From contig JADKKE010000004.1 in the NCBI GenBank assembly GCA_016720655.1, positions 1-64,000 of the forward strand: a stretch of 64,000 bases of DNA, read 5' to 3'. Source of the DNA: Bacteroidota bacterium. Lineage in GTDB: Bacteria; Bacteroidota; Bacteroidia; AKYH767-A; 2013-40CM-41-45. Below, piece after piece: positions 27,982 to 37,475 of this stretch. The translations under genes were made by a program, and so were the position numbers. The notes under the pieces were generated by a model. It had not been told where the DNA came from and made no database searches. It was given only the letters and a program-made list of their open reading frames with translations. How positions within the stretch are numbered: the first letter of the stretch is position 1; each line of letters begins with the position of its first letter.

Positions 27982-29025
27982 ATGGAAACCCCGGATAAAA
28001 AATCCAATGGCAAAAAAATATTGCCAATTCTTTTAGGCCTTGTAATCATCCTTGCTGTTTATTTTGGAATCAGTAAATATGTTTACTCCTTGCATCATGA
28101 GGATACCGATGATGCTCAGGTTGATGGTGACATCAGCCCTGTGCTTGCAAGAGTACCCGGATATGTAAGCGAAATTCGTTTCGAAGAAAATCAGGTCGTT
28201 AAAAAAGGGGATACACTTGTAAAACTTGATGATCGTGATCTTCGCATCAAAGTAGAACAGGCAAAAGCGGCAGTAGAAAATGCCCTTGCCGGAGTTTCTG
28301 TGGCGAAAGCAAATGTTGCAACTGCACAAGCAAATTTCGAAACTGCAAAATCATCTATCGAAACTGCAAAAGTAAGGGTGTGGAAAGCGACTCAGGATTA
28401 TACACGTTATGAAAACCTGTTGAAAGAGAAAGCTATTGCCAAGCAACAATTTGATGTTGCAAAAGCAGAAAAGGAAAGCGCAGAAGCTCAGCTGACTGTT
28501 GTTGCAAAACAACAAAGCGCGGCTTCCATGCAGGTTGGAGCTGCTGGTCAGCAAGTGGAAATGGCTGCATCTGTAGTTGCCCAACGCAAAGCGGATCTTG
28601 ATTTTGCAAATCTTCAGTTGTCCTATGCAAGCATTCTTTCTCCTGCGAATGGTAAAGCATCAAAGAAAAACATCCAGCCTGGACAATTGGTAAACGCAGG
28701 AACACCACTGTTTGCAATAGTTTCGGACGAAGCTTTGTACGTTATGGCGAATTTTAAAGAAACGCAAATGGAAGACATGAAGAAAGACCAGACTGTTGAA
28801 ATAAATGTGGATGCTTTTCCCAAACAAAAAATTGAAGGTATCGTGTACAGCATTTCTTCAGCAACAGGAGCCAAATTCAGTTTACTTCCTCCCGATAACG
28901 CCACCGGAAATTTCGTGAAAGTAGTTCAGCGTGTCCCCGTAAAAATTCTTCTCAAAGCAGACAGCGATATCGTATCTAAAATCCGTCCTGGGATGAGTGT
29001 GAAAGTATCGGTGCATACGAATTGA
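27982..29025 (+). CDS. HlyD/EmrA-family membrane fusion protein
   Basis: 347 residues from the ATG at 27982 (an in-frame start at 27910 adds 24 residues before a normal cytoplasmic tail). One N-terminal membrane helix lies at about 13-33. A biotinyl-lipoyl-like half-motif follows (ARVPGYVSEIRFEENQVVKK), then a long alpha-helical hairpin rich in Ala, Lys and Gln (about 85-205), the second lipoyl half (PANGKASKKNIQPGQLV), and a beta-barrel domain. It would bridge the inner-membrane exporter to an outer-membrane channel. The usual TolC-type gene is not found between the repressor and this gene (200 bp of non-coding sequence), so the channel must be encoded elsewhere. Confidence 0.93.
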   Translation: METPDKKSNGKKILPILLGLVIILAVYFGISKYVYSLHHEDTDDAQVDGDISPVLARVPGYVSEIRFEENQVVKKGDTLVKLDDRDLRIKVEQAKAAVENALAGVSVAKANVATAQANFETAKSSIETAKVRVWKATQDYTRYENLLKEKAIAKQQFDVAKAEKESAEAQLTVVAKQQSAASMQVGAAGQQVEMAASVVAQRKADLDFANLQLSYASILSPANGKASKKNIQPGQLVNAGTPLFAIVSDEALYVMANFKETQMEDMKKDQTVEINVDAFPKQKIEGIVYSISSATGAKFSLLPPDNATGNFVKVVQRVPVKILLKADSDIVSKIRPGMSVKVSVHTN

Positions 29026-29034
29026 TTGGAAATG

Positions 29035-29212
29035 TATAAGGTATTATTAAGTATAAAGTATAAGGTATTAGGTACCAAGTACCAAGTACCAAGTACAAGG
29101 TACCTGGTACGCATCTTTAATCCGAAACACTGTCTAAACACAGAACACGGAACCCTGAACCCAAAACTCTGAACGTTCCCCTATTCACTCTTCACCCTTC
29201 ACTCTTCACTAC
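29035..29212 (+). repeat. Heptamer island with three families between emrA-like and emrB-like genes
   Basis: NNNNGTA units run in 7-bp phase from about 29040 (TTAAGTA, TAAAGTA, TAAGGTA, TTAGGTA, then three CCAAGTA, CAAGGTA, CCTGGTA). At about 29139-29170 there are GAACNCN units (GAACACG, GAACCCT, GAACCCA, AAACTCT). At 29185-29210 there are TTCACTC/TTCACCC units, the complement of RGTGAAK. The last unit ends 5 bases before the next ATG. Confidence 0.8.
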
Positions 29213-29214
29213 CA

Positions 29215-30765
29215 ATGTCCGAAACCGGTTCCCGCAAATGGATCATCACCATCACTGTCATCCTCGCCTCTTTACTTGAGCTGATTGATACGACGGTGGT
29301 GAATGTTTCCTTGCCGCAAATCATGGGAAACCTCGGTGCTACATTGGAGGATGTGGGTTGGCTCATCACAGCGTATGCTGTGGCGAACGTAATTATTCTC
29401 CCGATGTCGGGTTGGTTGGGTGCTAAGTTCGGAAGGAGAAATTATTTTGCATTTTCAATCGTACTCTTTACCGTTGCTTCCTTCTTTTGCGGGAATGCTG
29501 ATAATATCTGGGAGCTGATTATTTTCAGATTTATTCAGGGAATTGGAGGTGGTGCCTTGCTGGGAACATCTCAGGCAATTCTTGTTGAAACATGGCCCAA
29601 AGAACAATTGGGAATGGCTACGGCTTTGTTTGGATTGGGTGTTGTAGTCGGTCCGACACTAGGACCAACACTCGGTGGATTTATTACCGATCACTGGTCT
29701 TGGCCATGGATATTTTATGTAAATATTCCTTTGGGAATTATTGCAGTCTTGCTCACTCTCTCCTTCATCAGAGAGTCAGCCCATCACAGAGTGGTGGGCG
29801 ATGTCGACTGGTACGGAATCATTTTCCTCACACTCGGCGTGGGTTGTTTACAAATTGTTTTGGAACGAGGAGAAAGTGAAGACTGGTTTGAAACTCCATA
29901 CATTGTTTGGATGAGCATTCTTTCAATTGTTGGCATCATTGCTTTTATCTGGCGTGAGCTTGCAACGGATCATCCGATTGTTGATTTGCGTATTTTGAAA
30001 AACAGATCCTTGTCGATCGGAATGTTTACAACATTTATCCTCGGATTCGGACTCTTTGCTTCTGTTTTTGTGTTTCCTGTGTTTTGTCAGAACCTGATTG
30101 GTTTCACTGCGCAGCAAACCGGTATGTTGTTAATCCCGGGAGGACTCACAACAATTTTCATGATGCCAATGGTGGGACGCTTGCTCCAGAAAAAATTTCC
30201 TCCGCAAATTATGGCAACCATAGGATTTCTTTTCTTCTTTGGCTTCACAACACTGATGTCCAAATCCAATTTGAATTCCGGTGAATCGGATTTCTACCTG
30301 CCACTGATTCTCCGTGGTATTGGTTTGAGTTTGTTGTTTGTCCCATTGACAACACTCGCTTTGGGAAGTCTCGCACCAAAAGATATCGGTCAGGGTACAG
30401 GTTTAAATAATATGATGCGTCAGTTAGGTGGGTCTTTCGGGATTGCCATCATTACAACGCTGATTCACCTTCGCCAAGGCTACCACAGGGTAAATCTGGT
30501 GGAGCATATAAATCCTTACAACCCTCTTTTCAACGAGAAGTTAAATTCCCTGAGCCAAAGTTTTGCTGCGAAAGGATTCAGTGCCGAGCAGTCACAGACC
30601 TTTGCCTACAAAGCAATTGAAGGTACTGTAATCAAACAGACTTTTCTTCTGAGTTATATTGATGCATTTTGGTTTGTGGGCATTTTCTTTATTGTTTGCA
30701 TTCCCTTACTTTATTTACAAAAAATGAAGCGGGGATCAGCACCGGTTGTTACCGATGCACATTAA
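29215..30765 (+). CDS. DHA2-family MFS multidrug exporter (EmrB/QacA type)
   Basis: 516 residues with about 14 hydrophobic helices, the DHA2 pattern. The first helix has the family motif LLELIDTTVVNVSLPQI with the membrane-embedded Asp, and loop 2-3 has GWLGAKFGRRNYF (motif A). Motif C is seen as GLGVVVGPTLGPTLGG in helix 5. It would export amphipathic toxic compounds with proton antiport, working with the HlyD-type adaptor encoded upstream. The start is directly behind a heptamer repeat island, with no recognisable promoter, which suggests co-transcription from the tetR promoter. Confidence 0.94.
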   Translation: MSETGSRKWIITITVILASLLELIDTTVVNVSLPQIMGNLGATLEDVGWLITAYAVANVIILPMSGWLGAKFGRRNYFAFSIVLFTVASFFCGNADNIWELIIFRFIQGIGGGALLGTSQAILVETWPKEQLGMATALFGLGVVVGPTLGPTLGGFITDHWSWPWIFYVNIPLGIIAVLLTLSFIRESAHHRVVGDVDWYGIIFLTLGVGCLQIVLERGESEDWFETPYIVWMSILSIVGIIAFIWRELATDHPIVDLRILKNRSLSIGMFTTFILGFGLFASVFVFPVFCQNLIGFTAQQTGMLLIPGGLTTIFMMPMVGRLLQKKFPPQIMATIGFLFFFGFTTLMSKSNLNSGESDFYLPLILRGIGLSLLFVPLTTLALGSLAPKDIGQGTGLNNMMRQLGGSFGIAIITTLIHLRQGYHRVNLVEHINPYNPLFNEKLNSLSQSFAAKGFSAEQSQTFAYKAIEGTVIKQTFLLSYIDAFWFVGIFFIVCIPLLYLQKMKRGSAPVVTDAH

Positions 30766-30836
30766 CATATCGCCGAAAGATTTTCCTGAAATACTTTAAT
30801 TAGATTCTGTATTTTGCATTTCAAAATTCAAAACAC

Positions 30837-31337
30837 ATGTATCGTCACATTTCCGACTTCCTTACCGACTGGGGACATGAATCTGCCAGCACAATTAAAT
30901 TATTAAAAAATCTCAGCGATGAATCGCTCACAAAAAAGGTGCATCCTAAGGTTCGTACTTTGGGATTCCTTGCCTGGCATTTGATTCATACACTCCATGA
31001 GATGCCGCTGCGTACAGGATTGACTGTGGATATTCCCTCGCATCCGGATTATGCCGGCGAAACAGTGAAGCAATTGCTGGAGACCTATGAAAAAGGTGCA
31101 AACATGCTGGCAGAAGCAATCAAAAAAAACTGGACCGATGCTGATCTGAACAAAGAAGATGACATGTATGGTCAAATGTGGAATCGTGGAACTACTTTAA
31201 AAATAATTATTACTCACCAGGCTCATCATCGTGCTGAAATGCTGGTCTTGATGCGAATGCTGGATCTTCCTGTCGTTGGTATTTACGGACCAACAAAAGA
31301 AGAGTGGGAGCAATACGGAATGCCTGCTTTGAACTAA
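30837..31337 (+). CDS. DinB-fold metal-binding protein (DinB/DfsB family)
   Basis: 166 residues, four-helix-bundle family. Conserved histidines that would bind a metal are seen in LAWHLIHTLHEMPLR (about 43-57) and THQAHHRAEMLVLMRML (about 121-137). The family includes enzymes acting with small thiols, but many members are of unknown function. It is unrelated to the Y-family DNA polymerase also called DinB. It lies alone, 71 bp after the exporter gene and convergent with queA, with a shared hairpin between. Confidence 0.88.
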   Translation: MYRHISDFLTDWGHESASTIKLLKNLSDESLTKKVHPKVRTLGFLAWHLIHTLHEMPLRTGLTVDIPSHPDYAGETVKQLLETYEKGANMLAEAIKKNWTDADLNKEDDMYGQMWNRGTTLKIIITHQAHHRAEMLVLMRMLDLPVVGIYGPTKEEWEQYGMPALN

Positions 31338-31344
31338 AGAAAAA

Positions 31345-31386
31345 TCATTGTTGTTCAGGGAATATTTATTTTCTGAACAACAATGA
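31345..31386 (-). terminator. Hairpin overlapping the queA stop codon
   Basis: Perfect 14-bp arms, 31345-31358 and 31373-31386, with a 14-base loop. On the minus strand it is followed by five T residues. It overlaps the last codons of queA and serves the convergent pair. Confidence 0.75.
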
Positions 31387-32607
31387 ACTATCTCCGTAAC
31401 TCAGGAAACGATAATTATTTTGCAAAGCATGTTGGTAAACTTTTTTCCAATCTTCGCCGATGAAAGCAGACACAAGTAACAGCAAAGTGCTTTCCGGTTG
31501 ATGAAAATTTGTAATTAAAACGTTTGCAATTTTAAATTCATATCCGGGTGCAATCAGGATTTGTGTGAATCCGGAAAGGATAATCCGATTATTCTTTTTC
31601 ATCCAGGAAAGTATAGTTTCCAAAGCTTGTACCGGAGAAGGATTCTTATCAGCTTCGTCTTCGTATGGTTCCCACTGACTGATTCTCATCTCTTCTACAT
31701 TTACATTTTTCTCTTTCATCACGTGTACTCCGAACCAATACAAACTTTCCAATGTTCTGAGTGATGTTGTCCCGACAGAAATGACTCTGTTTTCCTCTTT
31801 AATCGTATGAAGAATTTTCTCAATTACATCAACAGGAATACTTACTCTTTCTTCATGCATTTCATGTTCCTGCATCGTAGGGGCCTTGACAGGTTTGAAT
31901 GTGCCGGCTCCGACGTGAAGTGTTATAAAGGCCGTTGTAACAGCTTTCGCTTTTAACTTTGCAAAACTATTTTCTGTGAAATGCAAACCTGCAGTCGGCG
32001 CCGCAACAGAGCCTTGATCTTTTGCATAGACAGTTTGGTAGCGAATTACATCATCTTCATCCGCTTCGCGATTGAGATAGGGTGGGAGTGGAATTTTCCC
32101 GGCAGCTTCAATCACTTCTGCAAATGTGAGATCTGCATCCCAAAAAAAGCGAATGACAAAATTCCCATTGTTGTTTTTTATTTGCTCAGCACACAATTCA
32201 AAAGAACCCGAATTGTATTTAATATTTTTTCGAAGAATGGGTTCTTTCCATCGTTTTGCATTTCCAACCAAAGCATTCCACTGACATTCTTTTTTCTGTA
32301 AAAACGCACGGGAAATTTCAGGTTCATCAAAAGGCTCAAGACACATGATCTCGATTGTGCTTCCTGATGTTTTCTGAAAAAGCAAACGAGCACGGATAAC
32401 TTTTGTCTGGTTAAAAATTAGCAGATCTCCGGATTCAAGATATGTATCGGCCTGATCAAAATGAGAATCTGTAATTTGTCCCTGACGGTACACCAATAAT
32501 TTCGACTGATCGCGCCGATCAAGGGGTTTGATTGCAATACGGTCCTCCGGCAAATCGTAACGGAAGGCATCAATGCTGAGTTTTTTCGGGTCTGGAAAAT
32601 TGGACAT
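31366..32607 (-). CDS. queA: S-adenosylmethionine:tRNA ribosyltransferase-isomerase
   Basis: 413 residues. Transfers and rearranges the ribosyl group of SAM onto 7-aminomethyl-7-deazaguanine in tRNA to give epoxyqueuosine. Seen are the N-terminal [20 protein letters not shown], the [16 protein letters not shown] loop, the [11 protein letters not shown] motif, the [12 protein letters not shown] segment and [18 protein letters not shown] near the C terminus. It is somewhat longer than E. coli QueA (356 residues) because of an insertion of about 50 residues around 95-160, a pattern of the Bacteroidota form. Standalone gene between two convergent or divergent neighbours; the other queuosine genes are not in this window. 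Confidence 0.95.
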   Translation of the reverse strand: MSNFPDPKKLSIDAFRYDLPEDRIAIKPLDRRDQSKLLVYRQGQITDSHFDQADTYLESGDLLIFNQTKVIRARLLFQKTSGSTIEIMCLEPFDEPEISRAFLQKKECQWNALVGNAKRWKEPILRKNIKYNSGSFELCAEQIKNNNGNFVIRFFWDADLTFAEVIEAAGKIPLPPYLNREADEDDVIRYQTVYAKDQGSVAAPTAGLHFTENSFAKLKAKAVTTAFITLHVGAGTFKPVKAPTMQEHEMHEERVSIPVDVIEKILHTIKEENRVISVGTTSLRTLESLYWFGVHVMKEKNVNVEEMRISQWEPYEDEADKNPSPVQALETILSWMKKNNRIILSGFTQILIAPGYEFKIANVLITNFHQPESTLLLLVSAFIGEDWKKVYQHALQNNYRFLSYGDSSLLFRK

Positions 32608-32739
32608 AAACAGAAATACAAAGGACGCATTTTTATATCAATATTTTTCATAGTAATATCATGCATCCTTAGTGTTCAATCCAAAAAACTCCCTTTCTTT
32701 ACAGGGATTTCCATAGCAAATATTATTCATTTTCAAGCA

Positions 32740-33960
32740 ATGACAACCCAACCCAATAAAGCACTTCCTTTTATTTTTATCACCTTACTTATTGATGTGA
32801 TCGGATTGGGGATTATTATTCCTGTAATTCCCGGATTGATTCAAAGCATGACAGGGAGTGATATTAGCAAAGCCTCGATTTATGGTGGTCTGCTCACCTT
32901 TGCTTATTCCTTTATGCAATTTTTATTCTCGCCAATCCTTGGAGGATTAAGTGATAAATATGGTCGACGGCCAATTCTCTTATTTTCACTTTTTGGTTTT
33001 GGTATTGATTATATATTCATGGGACTTGCTCCAACAATAGGATGGTTATTCGTTGGTCGTGCAATTTCAGGAATTACCGGTGCGAGTTTTACAACAGCAG
33101 GAGCCTACATCGCCGACATCAGCACACCTGAAAAACGTGCACAGAATTTCGGCATGATCGGAGCTGCGTTTGGAATTGGATTTATTATTGGCCCTGTGGT
33201 AGGAGGTCTACTCGGACATTTTGGTTTACGCGTACCGTTTTTCGCAGCAGCGACATTGGCTTTGCTCAATTGGTTATACGGATATTTCATTTTACCGGAA
33301 TCCTTGAAAAAAGAAAACCGTTGTCCCTTCGAATGGAAACGAGCAAATCCGATCAGTAGTCTGAAAAACCTGAGAAGATATCCATTGGTATTGAGTCTTG
33401 TTGCATCATTGGTTTGCATTTACATCGCCGGACATGCCGCGCAAAGTACCTGGACATTTTTTACTATCGAAAAATTTCATTGGGATGAAAAAATGGTTGG
33501 ATATTCACTTGGTTTTGTCGGCTTGATGATCGCAATCGTCCAGGGAGGATTAATCCGAATCATTATCCCCAAGCTCGGACAAAAACGATCAGTCTATGCC
33601 GGACTAATTGTGTATGCACTTGGTTTGTTATTAATTGCATTTGCAACAAAAGGCTGGATGATGTTTGCTTTCATGGTTCCACTTGGCTTGGGAGGAATCG
33701 CCGGTCCGGCATTGCAGGGAATTATTTCATCGCAGGTTCCACCGAATGAGCAGGGAGAATTACAGGGAGCATTAACCAGTGTGGTCAGTATTACATCCAT
33801 TATTGGCCCGGTGCTGATGACCAGTTTATTTTCCTATTTCACCGCCGTCAATGCACCTGTAAATTTCCCCGGAGCTCCTTTTTTAATGGGGGCGATTCTC
33901 ACGGTGATGAGTGTGTTGTTTGCGATGAGATCTCTTGCCGGTCAACCAAGGCATTCTTAG
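32740..33960 (+). CDS. MFS exporter of the Tet/TCR-like family
   Basis: 406 residues with 12 hydrophobic helices. Helix 1 contains [18 protein letters not shown] with the conserved Asp, loop 2-3 has [16 protein letters not shown] (motif A), and helix 5 has [18 protein letters not shown] (motif C). These fit the DHA1 drug:proton antiporters that include tetracycline pumps. The substrate cannot be told from sequence; resistance function is not claimed. It is divergent from queA and followed by a repeat island. Codon use looks like that of its neighbours. Confidence 0.92.
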   Translation: MTTQPNKALPFIFITLLIDVIGLGIIIPVIPGLIQSMTGSDISKASIYGGLLTFAYSFMQFLFSPILGGLSDKYGRRPILLFSLFGFGIDYIFMGLAPTIGWLFVGRAISGITGASFTTAGAYIADISTPEKRAQNFGMIGAAFGIGFIIGPVVGGLLGHFGLRVPFFAAATLALLNWLYGYFILPESLKKENRCPFEWKRANPISSLKNLRRYPLVLSLVASLVCIYIAGHAAQSTWTFFTIEKFHWDEKMVGYSLGFVGLMIAIVQGGLIRIIIPKLGQKRSVYAGLIVYALGLLLIAFATKGWMMFAFMVPLGLGGIAGPALQGIISSQVPPNEQGELQGALTSVVSITSIIGPVLMTSLFSYFTAVNAPVNFPGAPFLMGAILTVMSVLFAMRSLAGQPRHS

Positions 33961-34080
33961 GATTGTTGATTTTAGATTGCTGATTGTAGATTGATTGCCG
34001 CCCAATCTACAATCCACAATTTATTAAAATTCCTTGTAAAAAACACTGCCAATCTTCAATCAGCAATCCAAAATCAGCAA
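33961..34080 (+). repeat. Heptamer island, GATTNNN family in both orientations
   Basis: GATTGTT, GATTTTA, GATTGCT, GATTGTA, GATTGAT run in phase from 33963; the complementary AATCNNN units follow at about 34005-34015 and 34050-34080, so the island is an imperfect inverted repeat. The right end reaches into the stop codon of the minus-strand gene at 34074. Confidence 0.75.
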
Positions 34081-34706
34081 TCTTTTCCCAATCTCTCAAG
34101 AGTTCCCTGAATTCTTCTCGCCCTTGTCTCTTCGCGCTTCGCAGAAACAATCCATTCGACATATTCCTTGCGGTGTGAATAGGCGAGTGAATTGAAATAG
34201 GCTGCAAGCTTTTTTTCTTTCCTGAATGCTTTTGCTAATTCGTCCGGAACTCTGACGATCTTTTTCACCGGATCGATATAATCAAAAATCGGACGCTCTC
34301 TTGGTTTGCTTTCTTTTTTAAGATCTGCTTCTGTTTTCATTCGACAAGCAAAAGCCGACCAGGTATCATCAAATGAAATTAAACTGAGCCATTGCATTTC
34401 CTTGTGAGCAAGCAATTTGTCCCAGCCTTTATCACGTGTCAGATCCGTTTGAATTCCGGATGTTGTTTTGGGATAATAAATCCAGAGCACCATTCCGTCT
34501 TTAAGAAGTTTTATTGTTTTCTCTACTTCTTTTTCCAGCTGAGCTTTATTTTTTACAAACCAATGAATTTGCCTGGCCTCTTTCACCGTCTTTAATATCG
34601 ACGAACCTTTCGGCAATTTCCCCAAATTCTTTTCAAAATCCCCCGGCGCATTGATCACGTAAATTCCGGTGTCTTCTTTTATTTTTAGTTTATCAGCTGT
34701 AGCCAT
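34074..34706 (-). CDS. YdeI/OmpD-associated family protein
   Basis: 210 residues. The N-terminal half resembles the DUF3052-like region of Bacteroidota YdeI homologues (KGSSILKTVKEARQIHWFVK), and the C-terminal half is the OmdA domain with RVPDELAKAFRKEKKLAAYF and the SHRKEYVEWIVSAKREETR signature. The family has been linked to resistance to cationic peptides and bacteriocins in enterobacteria, but biochemical function is unknown. It is probably cytoplasmic: no signal peptide is seen. Single gene flanked on both sides by repeat islands. Confidence 0.85.
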   Translation of the reverse strand: MATADKLKIKEDTGIYVINAPGDFEKNLGKLPKGSSILKTVKEARQIHWFVKNKAQLEKEVEKTIKLLKDGMVLWIYYPKTTSGIQTDLTRDKGWDKLLAHKEMQWLSLISFDDTWSAFACRMKTEADLKKESKPRERPIFDYIDPVKKIVRVPDELAKAFRKEKKLAAYFNSLAYSHRKEYVEWIVSAKREETRARRIQGTLERLGKDC

Positions 34707-34724
34707 CTGTGGAGGTGTTTAAAA

Positions 34725-34862
34725 TCGCGTTGACTGGTATAGAGGATGAGGTATAAAATGTAGGGTATAAAGTATTAGGTATAAAGTATAAGGTAAGCGC
34801 GCTCGATATTAATGGTTAGAATACCAATCCCATACTAACAACTAATCTCTAATTTCTAATCT
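34725..34862 (+). repeat. Heptamer island, RGTATWA and CTAATYT families
   Basis: From about 34741 units GGTATAA, GGGTATA, AAGTATT, AGGTATA, AAGTATA, AGGTAAG follow a 7-bp period. At 34838-34861 CTAATCT, CTAATTT, CTAATCT, CTATTCA run up to the stop codon of the next minus-strand gene. Confidence 0.72.
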
Positions 34863-35663
34863 CTATTCAAGCACTTTCTTCATCCCCTTCAAATCCCCTT
34901 CCAGCTGAATCAATTTCGCCAGCAGTTCATCTTTGGCAATTGAATTGTCAGGAAGTTCGCTGCTCATGTAATTGCAAAATTTCCACACTTCTCGTACTTC
35001 GTTTACAGGAACTTCATACGGAGAATAGGCAGGGTTGAGTGATTTCAGGGTGATCGTTTTCGTTTTACGAAGTTGGTTAATTGCAACTTTAAAAACAATG
35101 CCTTCATCCTGTGTCAATACTATATATGCGTGACCGTCTTTGATGTCGTACCAGTTTTCCAGATATTCCGCGATGATCCAGGACTTATCCGGAATCGGCA
35201 ACATGGAATCGCCGCTGATCTGGAACATCCTGTACTTGCGGTCGTTCAGCAACAGCGGCAACTGAAATGTCGGCAGCTTTTGGATAAATTCCGGATCCGC
35301 AAAACCGGCTTTGTATCCCGCTTTCGCTTTCAGCGGAACCATCTCTATGTTTTCACGGTTCTGGCTATCCACAGTTGTCGCCAGCACACGCAAACGCGAA
35401 CCGGTCACATACACATCGTTCCCTTTCTCCAGCTCCGACATCTGGAATCCCGAAAGTTTACTCATGTCTACTTTCACCAGTGTATCAATCGATACTTTGA
35501 AATATTTCGAAAAGGCCATCAAAGCATCCAGTGTCGGATTCTTGATGCTGCCATTTTCATAGCTGTTTAATGTTGACCTACTGATGTCCAGTTCATTCGA
35601 AACTACGTCCTGTGTACGGTTCCGACGATTGCGGAGGATTTTGATGTTGGTGTTGAAAAACAT
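34863..35663 (-). CDS. S24-family repressor, probable non-canonical LexA
   Basis: 266 residues. Residues 8-62 are a lambda-CI/XRE-type helix-turn-helix (VVSNELDISRSTLNSYENGS). Residues about 108-230 are an S24 self-cleavage domain: nucleophile Ser153 in SGDSMLP, general-base Lys192 in IVFKVAINQL, and Ala-Gly pairs at 115-116 and 119-120 as candidate cleavage sites 34-38 residues before the serine. A C-terminal helix (about 240-266) may aid dimerisation. Bacteroidota lack classical LexA, and S24 proteins with a phage-repressor N-terminus have been reported as their SOS repressors. The same 18-bp operator-like sequence lies upstream of this gene and upstream of the DnaE2-type gene, and a Y-family polymerase is adjacent. 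SOS control is therefore a strong inference. Confidence 0.88.
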   Translation of the reverse strand: MFFNTNIKILRNRRNRTQDVVSNELDISRSTLNSYENGSIKNPTLDALMAFSKYFKVSIDTLVKVDMSKLSGFQMSELEKGNDVYVTGSRLRVLATTVDSQNRENIEMVPLKAKAGYKAGFADPEFIQKLPTFQLPLLLNDRKYRMFQISGDSMLPIPDKSWIIAEYLENWYDIKDGHAYIVLTQDEGIVFKVAINQLRKTKTITLKSLNPAYSPYEVPVNEVREVWKFCNYMSSELPDNSIAKDELLAKLIQLEGDLKGMKKVLE

Positions 35664-36162
35664 TTTTTTGGATTGAGGATTTTGGATTGCTGATTGTAGA
35701 TTGGGTGAGCAGTATTATCATCTTCGCGTTCTTTGTTCTGAGGGGACGAAATTATTTCTCCCAAAGCCGCAAAGAGTTTATAAGATTATTTGTTTCCATT
35801 ATTTCGAATGACTATAATGTAGTCATCTGAATTGATTGTTAAGCAGTCAAAAGTAAAGAGTAGAATTTAAAAAAGCAAGTACTTTTTTGAAGGGGACGAG
35901 GGACGAAGGGCCTAATAACTTAATAACTTAATAACTGAATAGGGACGAGGGACGTTGGGACGAGGGACGAAGCCTCAGCCTAATAACTCAATAACTTAAT
36001 AACTGAATAGGGACGAGGGACGAAGCCTCAGCCTAATAACTCAATAACTTAATAACTGAATAGGGACGAGGGACCAATTTGAATAGCGGAAAAGCATTTA
36101 TAAAGTCCACGCCAACTCGGAACTCTGAACCCGAAACCCGGAACCAAATTAAACCCTGAACC
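35664..36162. repeat. Repeat-rich divergent region with 53-bp tandem repeat
   Basis: Between the repressor and the Y-family polymerase. It holds GATTNNN heptamers at 35673-35707, a dispersed hairpin-type sequence at 35747-35760, the operator palindrome at 35808-35826, and at 35893-36075 mixed GGGACGA and YYAATAAC units. Within the latter, 35957-36009 and 36010-36062 are two identical 53-bp copies, with partial copies on both sides. GAACNCN heptamers at 36117-36170 run into the polymerase start. Confidence 0.85.
35808..35826. promoter_or_regulatory. 19-bp palindrome, candidate SOS operator
   Basis: ATGACTA-TAATG-TAGTCAT: perfect 7-bp arms around a 5-bp centre, between the divergent S24 repressor and Y-family polymerase genes. 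Its reverse complement shares 18 consecutive bases with 40434-40451 upstream of the DnaE2-type gene. Confidence 0.75.
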
Positions 36163-37341
36163 TTGAACTCCACAATAGTCCACATGGACCTCGACTCTTT
36201 CTTCGTCTCGGTCTCCTGTCTTGAACATCCGCGACTGAAGGGAAAACCTGTGCTCATCGGTGGGACGAGCGATCGCGGGGTGGTGGCCTCGTGTAGCTAT
36301 GAGGCGAGAGCTTATGGTGTACATTCCGCGATGCCGATGAAACTTGCGCGCCGGCTGTGTCCGGATGCGATTATCGTTCGCGGCGATTACGATCGCTATA
36401 GTTATTATTCCGATATGGTCACGGAAATTATTGGCGAGCATGTTCCGCTCTATGAGAAATCTTCCATCGATGAATTTTATATCGACCTCACGGGAATGGA
36501 TCGTTTTTTTGGTTGCTATACCTGGGCAACGGAACTCCGGCACAGAATCACAAAAGAAACAGGATTGCCCATCTCTTTTGGTTTGTCGAAAAATAAAACC
36601 GTTTCGAAAGTAGCCACCGGCGAAGCCAAGCCGAACGGACAAATGAAAATTGATATGGGCGAGGAGAAAAATTTTCTGGCACCGCTGTCGGTGAATAAAA
36701 TTCCAATGGTAGGAGAGAAGACCTATCACCTCCTGCGCAATATGGGCGTGGAGAAAATCTATACGCTGCAGCAGATGCCGGTGGAGCTCATGGAAAATGT
36801 ACTCGGCGAAAACGGAATTGCCATCTGGAAGAAAGCCAACGGTATCGACAACTCCCCGGTAGAGCCGTATAACGAACGGAAATCTATTTCTACCGAAGAG
36901 ACATTCGATCAGGATACGATTGATGTGACGCGGCTGGGGGAGTTGCTCGTGGGTATGACGGAGAAACTGGCTTTTCAGTTGCGTTCGGAAGACAAACTAA
37001 CTGCATGTGTAACCGTAAAAATACGCTACTCAAATTTTGACACGCACACCATGCAGGCGCGCATTCCGCATACGTCCAGCGATCATACACTCATGTCGCG
37101 GGTGAAGGAAATTTTTGCAAAGCTCTACAACCGCCGCCTGCTGGTGCGCCTGATCGGTGTTCGTTTCAGTCATCTTGTGGGTGGAGGATATCAGATTAAT
37201 CTCTTCGAAGACAGCGAAGAAATGATCCGCCTTTACCAGGCCATGGACAAAATGCGCCGGCGTTTCGGCGAAGGTTCGATACAGCGGGCTGTTGGGAACG
37301 GAATGCACAGGCGGACATTCAATCCATTTACAGGGAAATAG
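36163..37341 (+). CDS. dinB: Y-family DNA polymerase (Pol IV type)
   Basis: 392 residues from a TTG at 36163; an in-frame stop lies two codons upstream, and the next start, ATG 36184, would cut into the first conserved strand. Translesion DNA polymerase. Metal-binding residues are seen as MDLDSFF (Asp9) and SIDEFYIDL (Asp103, Glu104); the finger motif is SCSYEARAYGVHSAMPM. The little-finger domain occupies about 235-350. The C-terminal end has no clear QLSLF-type clamp motif, though INLFEDSEE at about 346-354 is similar. It is divergent from the S24 repressor, with the palindrome between, and probably belongs to its regulon. The gene looks GC-richer than its flanks. Confidence 0.93.
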   Translation: MNSTIVHMDLDSFFVSVSCLEHPRLKGKPVLIGGTSDRGVVASCSYEARAYGVHSAMPMKLARRLCPDAIIVRGDYDRYSYYSDMVTEIIGEHVPLYEKSSIDEFYIDLTGMDRFFGCYTWATELRHRITKETGLPISFGLSKNKTVSKVATGEAKPNGQMKIDMGEEKNFLAPLSVNKIPMVGEKTYHLLRNMGVEKIYTLQQMPVELMENVLGENGIAIWKKANGIDNSPVEPYNERKSISTEETFDQDTIDVTRLGELLVGMTEKLAFQLRSEDKLTACVTVKIRYSNFDTHTMQARIPHTSSDHTLMSRVKEIFAKLYNRRLLVRLIGVRFSHLVGGGYQINLFEDSEEMIRLYQAMDKMRRRFGEGSIQRAVGNGMHRRTFNPFTGK

Positions 37342-37475
37342 GATGAGAAAAGAGTTAAAATGAATAATTTTTCTGTTTGAGAAGAAAATAATAAAATAGA
37401 TTGCCCTTAAATTTATTCCAGGATTTTCTTAGTTTTAAAAACAAATTTGAATACTCTCAAATACCCATAAAACGA

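Noticed and set aside
27807..27998. Small 63-codon frame between the TetR and HlyD-type genes
   Set aside because: Composition is low-complexity Asn/Lys, it overlaps the start of the HlyD gene, and resembles no family.
32740..33960. Calling the MFS protein a tetracycline resistance determinant
   Set aside because: Motifs fit DHA1 exporters in general; nothing in the sequence fixes the substrate and there is no adjacent tetR.
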